In this document: positions 36,418-45,852 of the stretch, piece by piece
How positions within the stretch are numbered: the first letter of the stretch is position 1
Layout of the letters: every line of letters starts with the position of its first letter
Source: Rhodoferax sp. WC2427
Lineage (GTDB): Bacteria; Pseudomonadota; Gammaproteobacteria; Burkholderiales; Burkholderiaceae_C
Reading direction: 5' to 3'
Length of the DNA: 64,000 bases
NCBI RefSeq assembly: GCF_040822085.1
Contig: NZ_CP162006.1
Coordinates: 3,100,001-3,164,000, forward strand
Made by a program: the position numbers and the translations under genes
The notes under the pieces: model-generated
Databases searched by the model: none
Told to the model about the DNA's origin: nothing
What the model saw: only the letters and a program-made list of their open reading frames with translations

Positions 36418-37602
36418 ATGTCGAGTCGTTTTCCTATCGAGCGCATCGAAGCGCGGATTCTGGATATTCCCACCATCCGCCCGCACAAGCTGTCGTTTGG
36501 TTCCATCAGCCGACAGAGTCCCGTCATCGTGCAGCTGTGGCTGGCCAACGGCGCCTGCGGTTTTGGCGAAGCCGCCACCATCGGCGGGCCATCGTGGAAC
36601 GAAGAGTCCCCCGAGGGCATCCAGCACGCCATCAGCAACTACCTGGCACCTGCATTGCTGGGCCAGGACGGTGCCCATTTCGAGGCCGCGCTGGCCCGCA
36701 TGGACCTGGCCTGCAAAGGCAACGCGTTCGCCAAAAGCGCCGTAGAGATGGCACTGATCGATGCCGTGTCGCGCTCGCTGGACCTGCCCGCCTGGCAGTT
36801 GCTGGGTGGCAAGCGCCACCAGAGCCTGCCCCTGGCCTGGACGCTGGCCAGCGGTGATGTGATCCGCGACCTGGACGAAGCCCAGCTGCGTCTGGAGCAA
36901 AAGCGCCACCGCATCTTCAAGATGAAAATTGGTGCCCGCAGCCCGGCGCAAGATGTGGCCCATGTGGCACAGATCGCACGTGGCCTGGCCGGTCGTGCCA
37001 CCCTGACGGTGGATGTGAACCAGGCTTGGGATGGCAACACGGCACGCCGCTACCTGCCGCAGCTGATCGACGCGGGTGTCAGCCTGATTGAGCAGCCGGT
37101 GGCCAAGTGGAACGTGGAAGCCCTGCAGACCCTGACCAGCACCCTTGGCGACCGGGCCAGCATCATGGCCGACGAAACCGTATGCACCCCGCAAGATGCG
37201 ATGCGCCTGGCCCGCGGCCAAGCGTGCCACGTGTTCTCGCTCAAGGTTGCCAAGCACGGCGGCCTGCTGCGCACCCGCCAGGTGGCGGCGGTGGCCGAAG
37301 CGGCCGATATCGGCTGGTACGGCGGCACCATGCTGGAAACCTCGATCGGCAGTGCAGCATCGGCGCACGTGTTCTCAACACTGGGCACACAGCACCATGG
37401 CTGCGAACTGTTTGGCCCCCAGCTGCTGGTGGACGACATCGTCACCGAACGCATGGTGATCCGGGACTTTGAACTGCAACTTCCCGACGGCCCCGGTTTT
37501 GGCGTGGAAGTGGATCTTGCGCAACTGCGCCGCTTCGACCGCGCCCATGCGGGCCAAACCCCCTCCGTCATCGACCTCGGCCGCAGCGCCACCACTGTTT
37601 AA
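36418..37602 (+). CDS. catB: Muconate cycloisomerase
   Basis: A 394-residue enolase-superfamily enzyme that converts cis,cis-muconate to muconolactone. ATG at 36418 (MSSRFPIERIEARILDIPTI). Conserved residues: the KxK pair in FKMKIGARS, metal ligands in TVDVNQAWD, SLIEQPV and IMADETVC, and the second Lys in FSLKVAKHGG. The following gene is catC, 11 bases later. Chloromuconate cycloisomerases are close relatives, but the full beta-ketoadipate set argues for catB. Confidence 0.93.
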   Translation: MSSRFPIERIEARILDIPTIRPHKLSFGSISRQSPVIVQLWLANGACGFGEAATIGGPSWNEESPEGIQHAISNYLAPALLGQDGAHFEAALARMDLACKGNAFAKSAVEMALIDAVSRSLDLPAWQLLGGKRHQSLPLAWTLASGDVIRDLDEAQLRLEQKRHRIFKMKIGARSPAQDVAHVAQIARGLAGRATLTVDVNQAWDGNTARRYLPQLIDAGVSLIEQPVAKWNVEALQTLTSTLGDRASIMADETVCTPQDAMRLARGQACHVFSLKVAKHGGLLRTRQVAAVAEAADIGWYGGTMLETSIGSAASAHVFSTLGTQHHGCELFGPQLLVDDIVTERMVIRDFELQLPDGPGFGVEVDLAQLRRFDRAHAGQTPSVIDLGRSATTV

Positions 37603-37613
37603 GGAGCCTCCAC

Positions 37614-37892
37614 ATGCTATTTCTGGTTCGCATGGATGTACAGATTCCACGGGATTTGCCGCTGGAACAAGCCAACGAGATCAAGGCCCGCGAAAAGGCC
37701 TATTCCCAAGACCTGCAACGCGACGGCCGCTGGAAGAGCATCTGGCGCGTGGTCGGCGAGTACGCCAACTACAGCATTTTCGACGTGGCCTCGAACGACG
37801 AGCTGCACCAGCTGCTGCAAGGCCTGCCGCTGTTCCCGTTCATGAAGATCCACGTCACGCCGCTGGCTGCCCACCCCTCGGCGATTGCCTGA
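37614..37892 (+). CDS. catC: Muconolactone delta-isomerase
   Basis: A 92-residue protein, the usual length, starting MLFLVRMDVQIPRDLP, with EKAYSQDLQRDGRWKSIWRV and a C-terminal LPLFPFMKIHVTPLAAHPS. It isomerises muconolactone to 3-oxoadipate enol-lactone and forms decamers in known cases. Placed between catB and catA in one transcript. Confidence 0.95.
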   Translation: MLFLVRMDVQIPRDLPLEQANEIKAREKAYSQDLQRDGRWKSIWRVVGEYANYSIFDVASNDELHQLLQGLPLFPFMKIHVTPLAAHPSAIA

Positions 37893-37945
37893 AGCGCCCG
37901 TATCCCTTTTTCCCCCCACCACCATCCCTACGAGGAGACAACACC

Positions 37946-38860
37946 ATGGCCGAACTCACCCAGAAACAATTGCTGGACATCGTCAACACCACGCACACCG
38001 CCCCCGGCAACCCGCGGGTCCGCGAACTCACGGGCCGCATCGTCGCCGATCTGTTCAAAACCATCGACGAGCTGGATGTCAGCCCCGACGAGTTTTGGAG
38101 CGCCGTGAACTGGCTCAACCGCCTGGCCCAGGGCGGCCAGACCGGGCTGATCACCGCGGGCCTGGGCTTTGACCGCCTGCTCGACATCCGCATGGACGAA
38201 GCCGATGCCAAGGCCGGTCGCGCAGCCGGTACACCCCGCGCCATCGAAGGGCCGCTGTTTGTGGCCGGTGCACCCTCTTCCAAGTTTGAAGTTCGGCTGG
38301 ACGAAGGCGAACCCAAGGGCGAACTGTTTGTCATGGAAGGCCAGGTGCGCGACGTGGACGGCAAGCCCGTCGCCCATGCGGTGATGGACGTATGGCACGC
38401 CAACGAAAAAGGCGGCTACTCGCACTTCTTCCCCGGCATGCAACCTTACGAGCTGCGCCGCCAGATCGAAACCGATGCCCAAGGCCGCTACCGCTTCCGC
38501 TCGTACCTGCCACCAGGCTACGCAATTCCGCCTAACAGCCCCACCTCGGAACTCTTCGAAGCGCTGGGCCGCCACGGCAACCGTCCGGCGCACATCCACT
38601 TCCTGGTGGTGGCCCCCGGCCTGCGCACGCTGACCACGCAAGTCAACATCCCGGGCGACAGCTTCATCGACGACGACTTCGCCTTCGCTACCCGCGACGG
38701 CCTGATCGTCGAGATCGAGAAAAATGTGGCCCCTGCAGGCTACGAGTCGCTGGGCATCAGCGCCCCGTTCACCCGCTCGCGCTTTGACTTCGTGCTGCAA
38801 AAAGCCTTGAACGCCAGCGAGGCACTGCCCTTGACCCGCATGGAACGCGTCACGGCTTGA
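37946..38860 (+). CDS. catA: Catechol 1,2-dioxygenase
   Basis: A 304-residue intradiol dioxygenase that opens catechol to cis,cis-muconate. The non-haem iron ligands are Tyr158 (GGYSHF), Tyr192 (PPGYAIP), His216 and His218 (RPAHIHF). The N-terminal helical dimer domain spans about 1-100. ATG at 37946 follows CGAGGAG. It is downstream of catC by 53 bases, and its stop overlaps a possible TTG of the hemerythrin gene. Confidence 0.96.
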   Translation: MAELTQKQLLDIVNTTHTAPGNPRVRELTGRIVADLFKTIDELDVSPDEFWSAVNWLNRLAQGGQTGLITAGLGFDRLLDIRMDEADAKAGRAAGTPRAIEGPLFVAGAPSSKFEVRLDEGEPKGELFVMEGQVRDVDGKPVAHAVMDVWHANEKGGYSHFFPGMQPYELRRQIETDAQGRYRFRSYLPPGYAIPPNSPTSELFEALGRHGNRPAHIHFLVVAPGLRTLTTQVNIPGDSFIDDDFAFATRDGLIVEIEKNVAPAGYESLGISAPFTRSRFDFVLQKALNASEALPLTRMERVTA

Positions 38861-38865
38861 GTCCC

Positions 38866-39321
38866 ATGGCTGCCGAATTCCATCCTCCTGGGCTGCCCCT
38901 GCAATGGGGCGACCAGTTCCTGCTGGGATACGAGCCGATAGACGAGGTCCATGAAGAGTTCGTGGACCTCGTCGGCCAGATGCAGCGCGCCGATGCCGCC
39001 AGCCTGCCGACCTTGCTTGACCGCTTTGCCGAGCATCTTCTGGGCCACTTCCAGATGGAAAACCGCTGGATGGAGGAGACTGCCTTTCCGCCTCGGCAAT
39101 GCCATATGGACGAACACGCCGCGGTGATGGAGTCGGTGGTGGCCGTGCAAGGCCTGCTGGCACAGGGTGACATAGACACCTGCCGGGAGCTGGTGGACCA
39201 ATTGGCGCAATGGTTCCCCAAGCATGCCGACCAGCTGGATTCGGCCCTGGCCCACTGGATGTTCAAGCGGCGCATGGGCGGCAAGCCGGTGGTACTGCGC
39301 CGTGGTGTAGCCCTGCGTTAA
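38866..39321 (+). CDS. Bacteriohemerythrin-like oxygen-binding protein
   Basis: A 151-residue four-helix protein, starting five bases after the catA stop. All seven diiron ligands of bacteriohemerythrins are present: His29, His61 and Glu65 (GHFQMENRWMEE), His80 and His84 (CHMDEHAAV), His120 and Asp125 (FPKHADQLD). The length fits a stand-alone single-domain form. In catabolic clusters it could store or deliver oxygen for CatA and BenAB; that is a proposal from position only. It ends four bases into the opposite LysR gene. Confidence 0.85.
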   Translation: MAAEFHPPGLPLQWGDQFLLGYEPIDEVHEEFVDLVGQMQRADAASLPTLLDRFAEHLLGHFQMENRWMEETAFPPRQCHMDEHAAVMESVVAVQGLLAQGDIDTCRELVDQLAQWFPKHADQLDSALAHWMFKRRMGGKPVVLRRGVALR

Positions 39322-40265
39322 CTTTCTGGCTCTGGCGGGCTTGCTGCCGCCTGGCTCTGCGCCAACAGCTTTTCGGCCGCCTGGGCGCGGTACACCTCGT
39401 CGATCAGTGACCGCAACAGCACGATGTCCTCGGACTGGTCGTGTAACCGCGTACTCATCACAATGGGAGACACCGCGCTGGGCTCCAACAGCGCGCGGTA
39501 CACCACCTCCTCGCGCCGCAGCCTTTGGGCGCTGGCGGGCACTACACACAAACCCATACCGGATGCCACCAGGCCCAGGGCAGTCTGCATTTCCTGCACT
39601 TCGTGCACTTCCGCAGGCTCTACGCCCTTGTCCCGAAATATCGACAGCACCTGGTCGGCGTAGCTCGGCCGGGGCGAACGGGGGTAGACCAGCAACGGAT
39701 AAGGCGCGGCCTCCACCAGGCTTAGCGGCACCGTGCTGCTGGCCAGCGGATGCTCTGCCGGGATAGCCAACACCAGCGGCTCTTCACGCAGCACCTCCCG
39801 TTTCACGCGGGGGTCGTCCAGGCGCAGGCGACCAAAGCCCACATCGATCTGCCCGGCGTTGAGCGCCTCGTTCTGCTCCACCGATATCTTCTCCACCAGG
39901 ACCAGCTCGGTCTGCGGCTTGGCGGCCCGGAACATGCGCGCGATGCGCGGCAGCGCTCCGTACATGGTGGACGGCACAAAGCCAATGACCAGCCGCCGGT
40001 CTTTCTGCGCGACACGCCGCGTCATGGTGATGGTCTCATTCACCTGCTCGATCAGGCGCACTGCACGCTCGTAAAAGAACTGGCCCGCCATGGTGAGCTG
40101 CAAGGGCCGGGCATCGCGCTCCAGCAGTTGCATGCCGAGCTCGTCTTCCAACTGCTGGATCTGACGGCTCAACGGCGGCTGCGAAATATGCAGTCGCTCG
40201 GCGGCGCGGGTAAAGCTGCGCTCCTCGGCGACGGCCACAAAGTATTTGAAGTGCCGGAAATCCAT
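39318..40265 (-). CDS. LysR-family regulator, BenM/CatM-like
   Basis: A 315-residue regulator with MDFRHFKYFVAVAEERSFTR at the start, a helix-turn-helix at about 18-40 (TRAAERLHISQPPLSRQIQQ) and an effector domain with RRLVIGFVPSTMYGALPRIA. This N-terminus is typical of BenM/CatM/CatR. It is divergent from benA across a 411-base region, which suggests control of the benABCD genes in response to benzoate or muconate. Confidence 0.9.
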   Translation of the reverse strand: MDFRHFKYFVAVAEERSFTRAAERLHISQPPLSRQIQQLEDELGMQLLERDARPLQLTMAGQFFYERAVRLIEQVNETITMTRRVAQKDRRLVIGFVPSTMYGALPRIARMFRAAKPQTELVLVEKISVEQNEALNAGQIDVGFGRLRLDDPRVKREVLREEPLVLAIPAEHPLASSTVPLSLVEAAPYPLLVYPRSPRPSYADQVLSIFRDKGVEPAEVHEVQEMQTALGLVASGMGLCVVPASAQRLRREEVVYRALLEPSAVSPIVMSTRLHDQSEDIVLLRSLIDEVYRAQAAEKLLAQSQAAASPPEPES

Positions 40266-40676
40266 AGCATTCCTTTTAGGTATGGAGTGAGTCTAAAACG
40301 GTCTTTGATATGTGCCGTCCTTATTTCTAGAATTCACTCCACAAGACAAAAAATGGACCTTTTTGGGACGCCTCCTACCGGTCGTACCCATGATGCCAAA
40401 GACCCAGCACCACCGGGTTCAGGCGGCAAAAAAGGCGTCCTTCCCCAATGAAAGGAGACAACTATTCAACGCAAACACCTCTTCGCGACGGTACCCCGCA
40501 GCACCATTTGAGCCGGTGCCTGTGCCGCAGCCGGCAGACAGACACGCCGATGCCACAGCCTAACAGTGTCACCGTACTGCAGAACCTTCGCATTCCCAAA
40601 AAGCATAAACCCCCGTAGAAACCCTAGCAACACGAGGTTGTCGGGGTGGTCGGAAACACCCAAACGGAGATAGTCC
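40266..40676. promoter_or_regulatory. Control region between the LysR gene and benA
   Basis: No gene is supported; the plus-strand frame at 40312-40563 is Pro/Arg-rich and has no start signal. TGGAGTGA at 40283-40290 and TCACTCCA at 40334-40341 form an eight-base inverted repeat, close to the regulator start, a candidate LysR site. A possible benA promoter and GGAGATAG site lie near 40660-40674. The stretch 40450-40600 holds nothing else obvious. Confidence 0.5.
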
Positions 40677-42047
40677 ATGAGCATCCCCACGCACACCCCT
40701 GGCATACAAGCACGGTTAGACAGCATGCTGGTTGAAGATAAGGACCAGCACGTCTACCAACTGAACCGCGCCGCCTTTACCGACGCCGAGCTGTTTGAAC
40801 TGGAAGTCAAACACCTGTTCGAAGGCAACTGGATCTACCTGGCCCACGAAAGCCAGATTCCCCACAACAACGACTATTTCACCACCCATATCGGTCGCCA
40901 GCCGATCATGCTTACGCGCAACAAGCAAGGGGAACTGAACGCGCTCATCAACGCTTGCTCGCACCGCGGTGCCACCCTGGCCCGCCACAAAAAGGGCAAC
41001 AAGGCCAACTTCACCTGCACCTTTCACGGCTGGACCTTCAACAACAGCGGCAAGCTGTTGAAAGTTAAGGATGGCAACGAAGCAGGCTACCCCGCATCCT
41101 TCAACAAGGAAGGCAGCCACGACCTGAAGAAGATTGCCCGCTTTGAGAACTACCGCGGCTTCCTGTTCGGCAGCCTGAACGACGATGTCAAGCCCTTGGC
41201 CGAGTTTCTGGGCGAAGCCACCAAGATCATCGACATGATCGTGGACCAGTCGCCCGAAGGGCTGGAAGTGCTGCGCGGCGCCTCCACCTACACCTACGAT
41301 GGCAACTGGAAACTGCAGGCCGAAAACGGTGCCGACGGCTACCACGTCAGCTCGGTGCACTGGAACTACGCCGCCACCACCAACCACCGCAAACAAGGGG
41401 CTGCGGGCGACAACGTCAAAGCCATGGATGCCGGTAGCTGGGCCAAGCAAGGCGGCGGCTTCTATTCGTTCGAGCATGGCCACATGCTGCTGTGGACCAA
41501 GTGGGCCAACCCCGAAGACCGCCCGGCCTATGCCATCCGCGACCAGTTGGCAGCGCAATTCGGCCAGGCCCGCACCGACTGGATGATCAACCACTCGCGC
41601 AACCTGTGCCTGTACCCCAATGTCTACCTGATGGACCAGTTCGGCTCGCAGATCCGCGTGCTGCGCCCGATCTCGGTGGACAAGACCGAAGTCACCATTT
41701 ATTGCATCGCCCCCAAAGGCGAGTCCGCCGAAGCCCGCACCCGCCGCGTGCGGCAGTACGAAGACTTCTTCAACGCCACCGGCATGGCCACGCCCGACGA
41801 CCTGGAAGAGTTCCGCGCCTGCCAGCAAGGCTATGCCGCCAGCGCCCTGCCCTGGAACGACATGTGCCGTGGGGCCACCCACTGGGTGGAAGGTGCCGAT
41901 GCCGCCGCCCAAGAAATCGACCTGCACCCCAAGCTCAGCGGCGTGAAGACCGAGGACGAAGGTCTGTACACCGAACAGCACCGCTACTGGCTGGAAACCA
42001 TGCAGCACGCAGTGGCAGGCACTTCCGCCGCCCGCACCCCCGTTTAA
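40677..42047 (+). CDS. benA: Benzoate 1,2-dioxygenase large subunit
   Basis: A 456-residue terminal oxygenase alpha subunit that, with BenB and BenC, adds O2 to benzoate giving the cis-diol carboxylate. The Rieske cluster ligands are Cys94-x-His96 (ACSHRGA) and Cys114-x2-His117 (CTFHGW). The mononuclear iron site has Asp220, His223 and His228 ([13 protein letters not shown]). It is the first gene of benABCD; benB starts ten bases after. Confidence 0.95.
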   Translation: MSIPTHTPGIQARLDSMLVEDKDQHVYQLNRAAFTDAELFELEVKHLFEGNWIYLAHESQIPHNNDYFTTHIGRQPIMLTRNKQGELNALINACSHRGATLARHKKGNKANFTCTFHGWTFNNSGKLLKVKDGNEAGYPASFNKEGSHDLKKIARFENYRGFLFGSLNDDVKPLAEFLGEATKIIDMIVDQSPEGLEVLRGASTYTYDGNWKLQAENGADGYHVSSVHWNYAATTNHRKQGAAGDNVKAMDAGSWAKQGGGFYSFEHGHMLLWTKWANPEDRPAYAIRDQLAAQFGQARTDWMINHSRNLCLYPNVYLMDQFGSQIRVLRPISVDKTEVTIYCIAPKGESAEARTRRVRQYEDFFNATGMATPDDLEEFRACQQGYAASALPWNDMCRGATHWVEGADAAAQEIDLHPKLSGVKTEDEGLYTEQHRYWLETMQHAVAGTSAARTPV

Positions 42048-42057
42048 GAGGCCCGCT

Positions 42058-42549
42058 ATGACGACGATGACGATGGACCAAGTCCAAGCCTTTCTGTACC
42101 GCGAAGCCCGCCTGCTGGACGACAAGCAGTGGGATGAGTGGCTGACCTGCTACGCCACCGAAGCGGAGTTCTGGATGCCCGCCTGGGACGACGACGGCGA
42201 AATGACCCGCGACCCGCAAAGCGAAATCTCGCTCATCTACTACCCCAACCGGGGTGGCCTGGAAGACCGCGTGTTCCGCATCAAAACCGAGCGCTCGGCG
42301 GCCAGCATGCCCGAGCCCCGCACCGGCCACCACCTCTCCAACGTCGAGATCGTGTCGCAAGACGGGAGCCAGGCGCAGGTGCGCTTCAACTGGCACACGC
42401 TGAGCTACCGCTACAACACCACCGATAGCTACTTTGGCACCTCCACCTACACCCTGGATACCTCCGGAGCGCAGCCACTGATCCTGCGCAAGTGTGTCGT
42501 GCTGAAAAACGACTACATCCACCACGTCATCGATGTCTACCACATCTGA
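42058..42549 (+). CDS. benB: Benzoate 1,2-dioxygenase small subunit
   Basis: A 163-residue beta subunit of a Rieske dioxygenase, starting MTTMTMDQVQAFLYREARLL, with EAEFWMPAWDDDGEM and the SxxLIYYPNRGGLEDRVFRI-type core of the SnoaL/NTF2-like fold. It has no cofactor of its own and gives the oxygenase its alpha3beta3 shape. Ten bases after benA. Confidence 0.94.
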   Translation: MTTMTMDQVQAFLYREARLLDDKQWDEWLTCYATEAEFWMPAWDDDGEMTRDPQSEISLIYYPNRGGLEDRVFRIKTERSAASMPEPRTGHHLSNVEIVSQDGSQAQVRFNWHTLSYRYNTTDSYFGTSTYTLDTSGAQPLILRKCVVLKNDYIHHVIDVYHI

Positions 42550-42559
42550 GGCCAGCACC

Positions 42560-43567
42560 ATGAACCACCACATTGCGCTCCAGTTCGAAGACGGTGTTAC
42601 CCGCTTCATCGACGCATCTGCTACAGAAACAGTAGCTGATGCCGCTTATCGCCAGGGCATGAACATCCCTTTGGACTGCCGTGACGGCGCCTGCGGCACC
42701 TGCAAATGCTTTGCCGAATCCGGCCAGTACACCCTGGGTGAATACATCGACGATGCCATGACCGACGACGAAGCCCGGCAAGGCTACGTACTCACCTGCC
42801 AGATGCGGGCCCAAAGCGACTGCGTGGTGCGCGTGCCCGCGTCGTCCAACGTCTGCCGTACCCAGCAGGCCCGCTACGAAGCCGCCATTACCCAGGTGCG
42901 CCAGGTATCGCCCAGCACCATTTCGCTGTCGATCCAGAGCGATGCCCTGAACAAGCTGGCCTTCCTGCCCGGCCAGTATGTGAACCTGCAGGTGCCGGGC
43001 AGCACCCAGACGCGTGCCTATTCGTTCAGTTCGCTGGTGCGCGATGGCACGGTGTCCTTTCTGGTGCGCAACGTGCCCGGTGGGCTGATGAGCAGCTACC
43101 TCACCGGCCAGGCCAAACCCGGCGATACCCTGACCCTGGCCGGGCCGCTGGGCAGCTTTTACCTGCGCGACATCCAGCGGCCGCTGCTGCTGCTGGCGGG
43201 CGGCACTGGTCTGGCCCCCTTCACCGCAATGCTGGAAAAAATTGCCCAGCAAGGCAGCGCGCACCCGCTGCACCTGGTGTACGGCGTCACCCACGACGCC
43301 GACCTGGTAGAGATGGACACGCTGCAAGCCCTGGCCGAGCGCATCCCGAACTTCAGCTTCTCTGCCTGCGTGGCCAGCGCCGACAGCCACTACCCGAACA
43401 AGGGCTACGTGACGCAGCACATCGCGCCCGCACACCTGAACGACGGCAATGTAGACATCTACCTGTGCGGCCCCCCGCCCATGGTGGAAGCCGTGGGCCA
43501 GTTCATCCGCGACAAGAACCTGAAGCCCGCCAACTTCTATTACGAAAAATTCTCGGCCAGCGCCTGA
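42560..43567 (+). CDS. benC: Benzoate 1,2-dioxygenase electron transfer component
   Basis: A 335-residue reductase: N-terminal plant-type [2Fe-2S] ferredoxin (about 1-90) with the CRDGACGTCKCF Cys pattern; FAD domain (about 105-205) with QTRAYSFSS; NAD domain with LLAGGTGLAPFTAM and a C-terminal CGPPPMVEAV. ATG at 42560 is preferred over the upstream start. It hands electrons from NADH to BenAB. A hairpin with T run follows before benD. Confidence 0.94.
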   Translation: MNHHIALQFEDGVTRFIDASATETVADAAYRQGMNIPLDCRDGACGTCKCFAESGQYTLGEYIDDAMTDDEARQGYVLTCQMRAQSDCVVRVPASSNVCRTQQARYEAAITQVRQVSPSTISLSIQSDALNKLAFLPGQYVNLQVPGSTQTRAYSFSSLVRDGTVSFLVRNVPGGLMSSYLTGQAKPGDTLTLAGPLGSFYLRDIQRPLLLLAGGTGLAPFTAMLEKIAQQGSAHPLHLVYGVTHDADLVEMDTLQALAERIPNFSFSACVASADSHYPNKGYVTQHIAPAHLNDGNVDIYLCGPPPMVEAVGQFIRDKNLKPANFYYEKFSASA

Positions 43568-43586
43568 GCGCCCGCCCCTTGTCTAT

Positions 43587-43610
43587 GGCCCGTTCCATGC
43601 GGGCCTTTTT
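43587..43610 (+). terminator. Hairpin with T run between benC and benD
   Basis: GGCCCG-TTCCATG-CGGGCC followed by TTTTT at 43606-43610. It has the shape of an intrinsic terminator or attenuator, only a few bases ahead of the benD ribosome-binding site GGAGTG. Confidence 0.7.
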
Positions 43611-43621
43611 GGAGTGACACC

Positions 43622-44407
43622 ATGAACCCACGATTTCACAACCAGGTCGCCGTCATCACCGGCGCGGCCCAGGGCATTGGCCGCAGCGTGGCCCTGCGCA
43701 TGGCGGCCGAAGGTGCCAGCCTGGTGCTGGTTGACCGCTCAGAGCTGATCTTTGAACTGCGCGACGAACTGGCCCGCACCGCCAGCGCCACACCGGTGCT
43801 GGCACTGACCGCCGACATGGAGAAAAGCGCCGATTGCCAGCGCACCATGGATGCCGCCGTGGAGCGGTTTGGCCGCATCGACGTGCTGGTTAACAACGTC
43901 GGCGGCACCATCTGGGCCAAACCCTTCGAGCACTACCGGGTGGAAGAGATTGAGGCCGAAGTGCGCCGCTCGCTGTTTCCCACCCTGTGGTGCTGCCACG
44001 CCGCGCTGCCCACCATGCTCAAACAGGGCAAGGGTGCCATCGTCAACATCTCGTCCATCGCGACACGCGGCCTCAACCGCGTGCCCTACGGCGCGGCCAA
44101 GGGCGGCGTAAACGCCCTCACCGCCTGCCTGGCGCTAGAAACCGGGGAGCGCGGCGTGCGCGTGAACGCGGTGGCCACCGGTGGCACCGAGGCCCCGCCA
44201 CGCCGCATCCCGCGCAACGCCGCAGAGCAGACCGCGCAGGAAAAAGTCTGGTACCAGCAAATCATCGACCAGACCACGTCGTCCAGCCTGATGAAGCGCT
44301 ACGGAACCATTGACGAGCAGGTCAACGCCATTGTGTTCCTGGCTTCCGACGAGGCCTCCTACATCACCGGCATCACCATGCCGGTGGGCGGCGGCGACCT
44401 GGGCTGA
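43622..44407 (+). CDS. benD: 1,6-dihydroxycyclohexa-2,4-diene-1-carboxylate dehydrogenase
   Basis: A 261-residue short-chain dehydrogenase that oxidises and decarboxylates the benzoate diol to catechol with NAD. Motifs: ITGAAQGIGRSVALRMA (coenzyme binding), VLVNNVGGTIWAKPFEHY, IVNISSIATRG with the catalytic Ser, and YGAAKGG (Tyr-x3-Lys). Fourth gene of the ben operon; BenD family length is as usual. Confidence 0.93.
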   Translation: MNPRFHNQVAVITGAAQGIGRSVALRMAAEGASLVLVDRSELIFELRDELARTASATPVLALTADMEKSADCQRTMDAAVERFGRIDVLVNNVGGTIWAKPFEHYRVEEIEAEVRRSLFPTLWCCHAALPTMLKQGKGAIVNISSIATRGLNRVPYGAAKGGVNALTACLALETGERGVRVNAVATGGTEAPPRRIPRNAAEQTAQEKVWYQQIIDQTTSSSLMKRYGTIDEQVNAIVFLASDEASYITGITMPVGGGDLG

Positions 44408-44452
44408 AGCATTTTTGCAAGCATTTCAACAACATACACAACGAGACAAACC

Positions 44453-45817
44453 ATGCGACACATCAATGTACACAAGCTGTCCGACGAAGCCACATTCAAT
44501 GGCTTCCACGGCAAGGTTCTTCTATGGTGCGCCCTGATCATCATCTTTGACGGCTATGACCTGGCGGTGGCCGGTATTGCGCTGCCGTCCATCATGAAAG
44601 AGATGGGTGTCACCGCCCAGAACGCGGGCTTCATGGTCAGCTCGGCCCTGTTTGGCATGATGTTCGGTGCCATTTTTCTCGGCACCATCGCCGACAAGAT
44701 TGGCCGCCGCAAGGCCATCGCCATCTGCATCTTTTTGTTCAGCGTGTTCACCGCAGCCGCAGGCTTTACCCACGACCCGGTGACCTTCAGCGCGATGCGC
44801 TTCCTGGCGGGCCTGGGTATTGGTGGTGTGATGCCCAACGTGGTGGCGCAGATGACCGAATACTCGCCCAAGAAGATCCGCGCCACCATGGTCACGCTGA
44901 TGTTCAGCGGCTATGCCGTGGGTGGCATGCTGGCCGCCCTGCTGGGCAAGGGCCTGATCGAAGCCTACGGCTGGGCATCCGTCTTTCTGGCCGCCGGTTT
45001 ACCGGTGCTCCTGATCCCGTTCATCCTGAAGTCGCTGCCCGAATCCATGCCCTTCCTGATTAAGCAAAACCGCCTGGACGAGCTGAAGAAAATCGTCTCC
45101 CAACTCTCGCCCAGCTACCAACCCGACGCCAATGACCGCTTTGCGCTGCCCTCGGCAGACCGGGCAGAAGGCGCGCCCATCGGCAAGCTGTTTCAGGATG
45201 GCCGGGGCTTTAGCACGGTGATGTTCTGGATCACTTTCTTCATGTGCCTGTTCATGGTCTATGCCCTCAGCTCCTGGCTCACCAAGCTGATGGCCGGCGC
45301 AGGCTACAGCCTGGGTTCGGCGCTCACCTTTGTGCTGGTGCTCAACTTTGGTGCCATGGTGGGCGCGGTCGGCGGCGGCTGGCTGGCCGATCGATTTCAC
45401 ATCAAATACGTGCTGGTAGGTATGTACGGGCTGGCCGCAGTTTCGATCACGCTGCTGGGCTACCCGGTGTCTACGGAAATGCTGTTCCTGCTGGTCGGGC
45501 TGGCCGGTGCCTCCACCATTGGCACGCAAATCGTCACCTATGCCTATGCGGGGCAGTTCTACCCGATGGCCGTGCGCTCGACCGGCATCGGCTGGGCATC
45601 GGGCGTGGGCCGCAGTGGGGCCATCCTGGCACCCATTGTGATCGGCACGCTGGTGGGCATGGCTTTGCCGCTGCAGCAGAACTTCATGGCGATTGCCATT
45701 CCGGCGGTGATCGCCATGCTGGCCGCATCGATGATCAACCACCGCAAATCTGCATCCGGCAACCACGAAGCCGCGGGCCTGGCCGTGCCGGCGGCTTCAG
45801 CGGTCGCGGGCAAGTAG
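44453..45817 (+). CDS. benK: MFS aromatic acid:H+ symporter, probable benzoate transporter
   Basis: A 454-residue protein with 12 predicted helices, of the AAHS group of the major facilitator superfamily. The loop 2-3 motif is GTIADKIGRRKAIAI, the first helix has IIFDGYDLAVAGIALP (DGYDL is a group hallmark) and loop 8-9 has GGGWLADRFHIKY. It is 45 bases after benD. The substrate benzoate is inferred from position. Confidence 0.88.
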   Translation: MRHINVHKLSDEATFNGFHGKVLLWCALIIIFDGYDLAVAGIALPSIMKEMGVTAQNAGFMVSSALFGMMFGAIFLGTIADKIGRRKAIAICIFLFSVFTAAAGFTHDPVTFSAMRFLAGLGIGGVMPNVVAQMTEYSPKKIRATMVTLMFSGYAVGGMLAALLGKGLIEAYGWASVFLAAGLPVLLIPFILKSLPESMPFLIKQNRLDELKKIVSQLSPSYQPDANDRFALPSADRAEGAPIGKLFQDGRGFSTVMFWITFFMCLFMVYALSSWLTKLMAGAGYSLGSALTFVLVLNFGAMVGAVGGGWLADRFHIKYVLVGMYGLAAVSITLLGYPVSTEMLFLLVGLAGASTIGTQIVTYAYAGQFYPMAVRSTGIGWASGVGRSGAILAPIVIGTLVGMALPLQQNFMAIAIPAVIAMLAASMINHRKSASGNHEAAGLAVPAASAVAGK

Positions 45818-45852
45818 GCGCCCCGCCTCCTGCGAACCCAGGCAGCGTCCCG

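Noticed and set aside
40312..40563. 83-codon plus-strand frame in the ben control region
   Set aside because: No start signal, low-complexity C-terminus; better read as regulatory DNA.
42615..42662. Possible repeat-family copy inside benC (CAGTAGCTGATGCCGCTTAT)
   Set aside because: The encoded ETVADAAYRQG is the normal conserved BenC sequence, so no insertion is needed.
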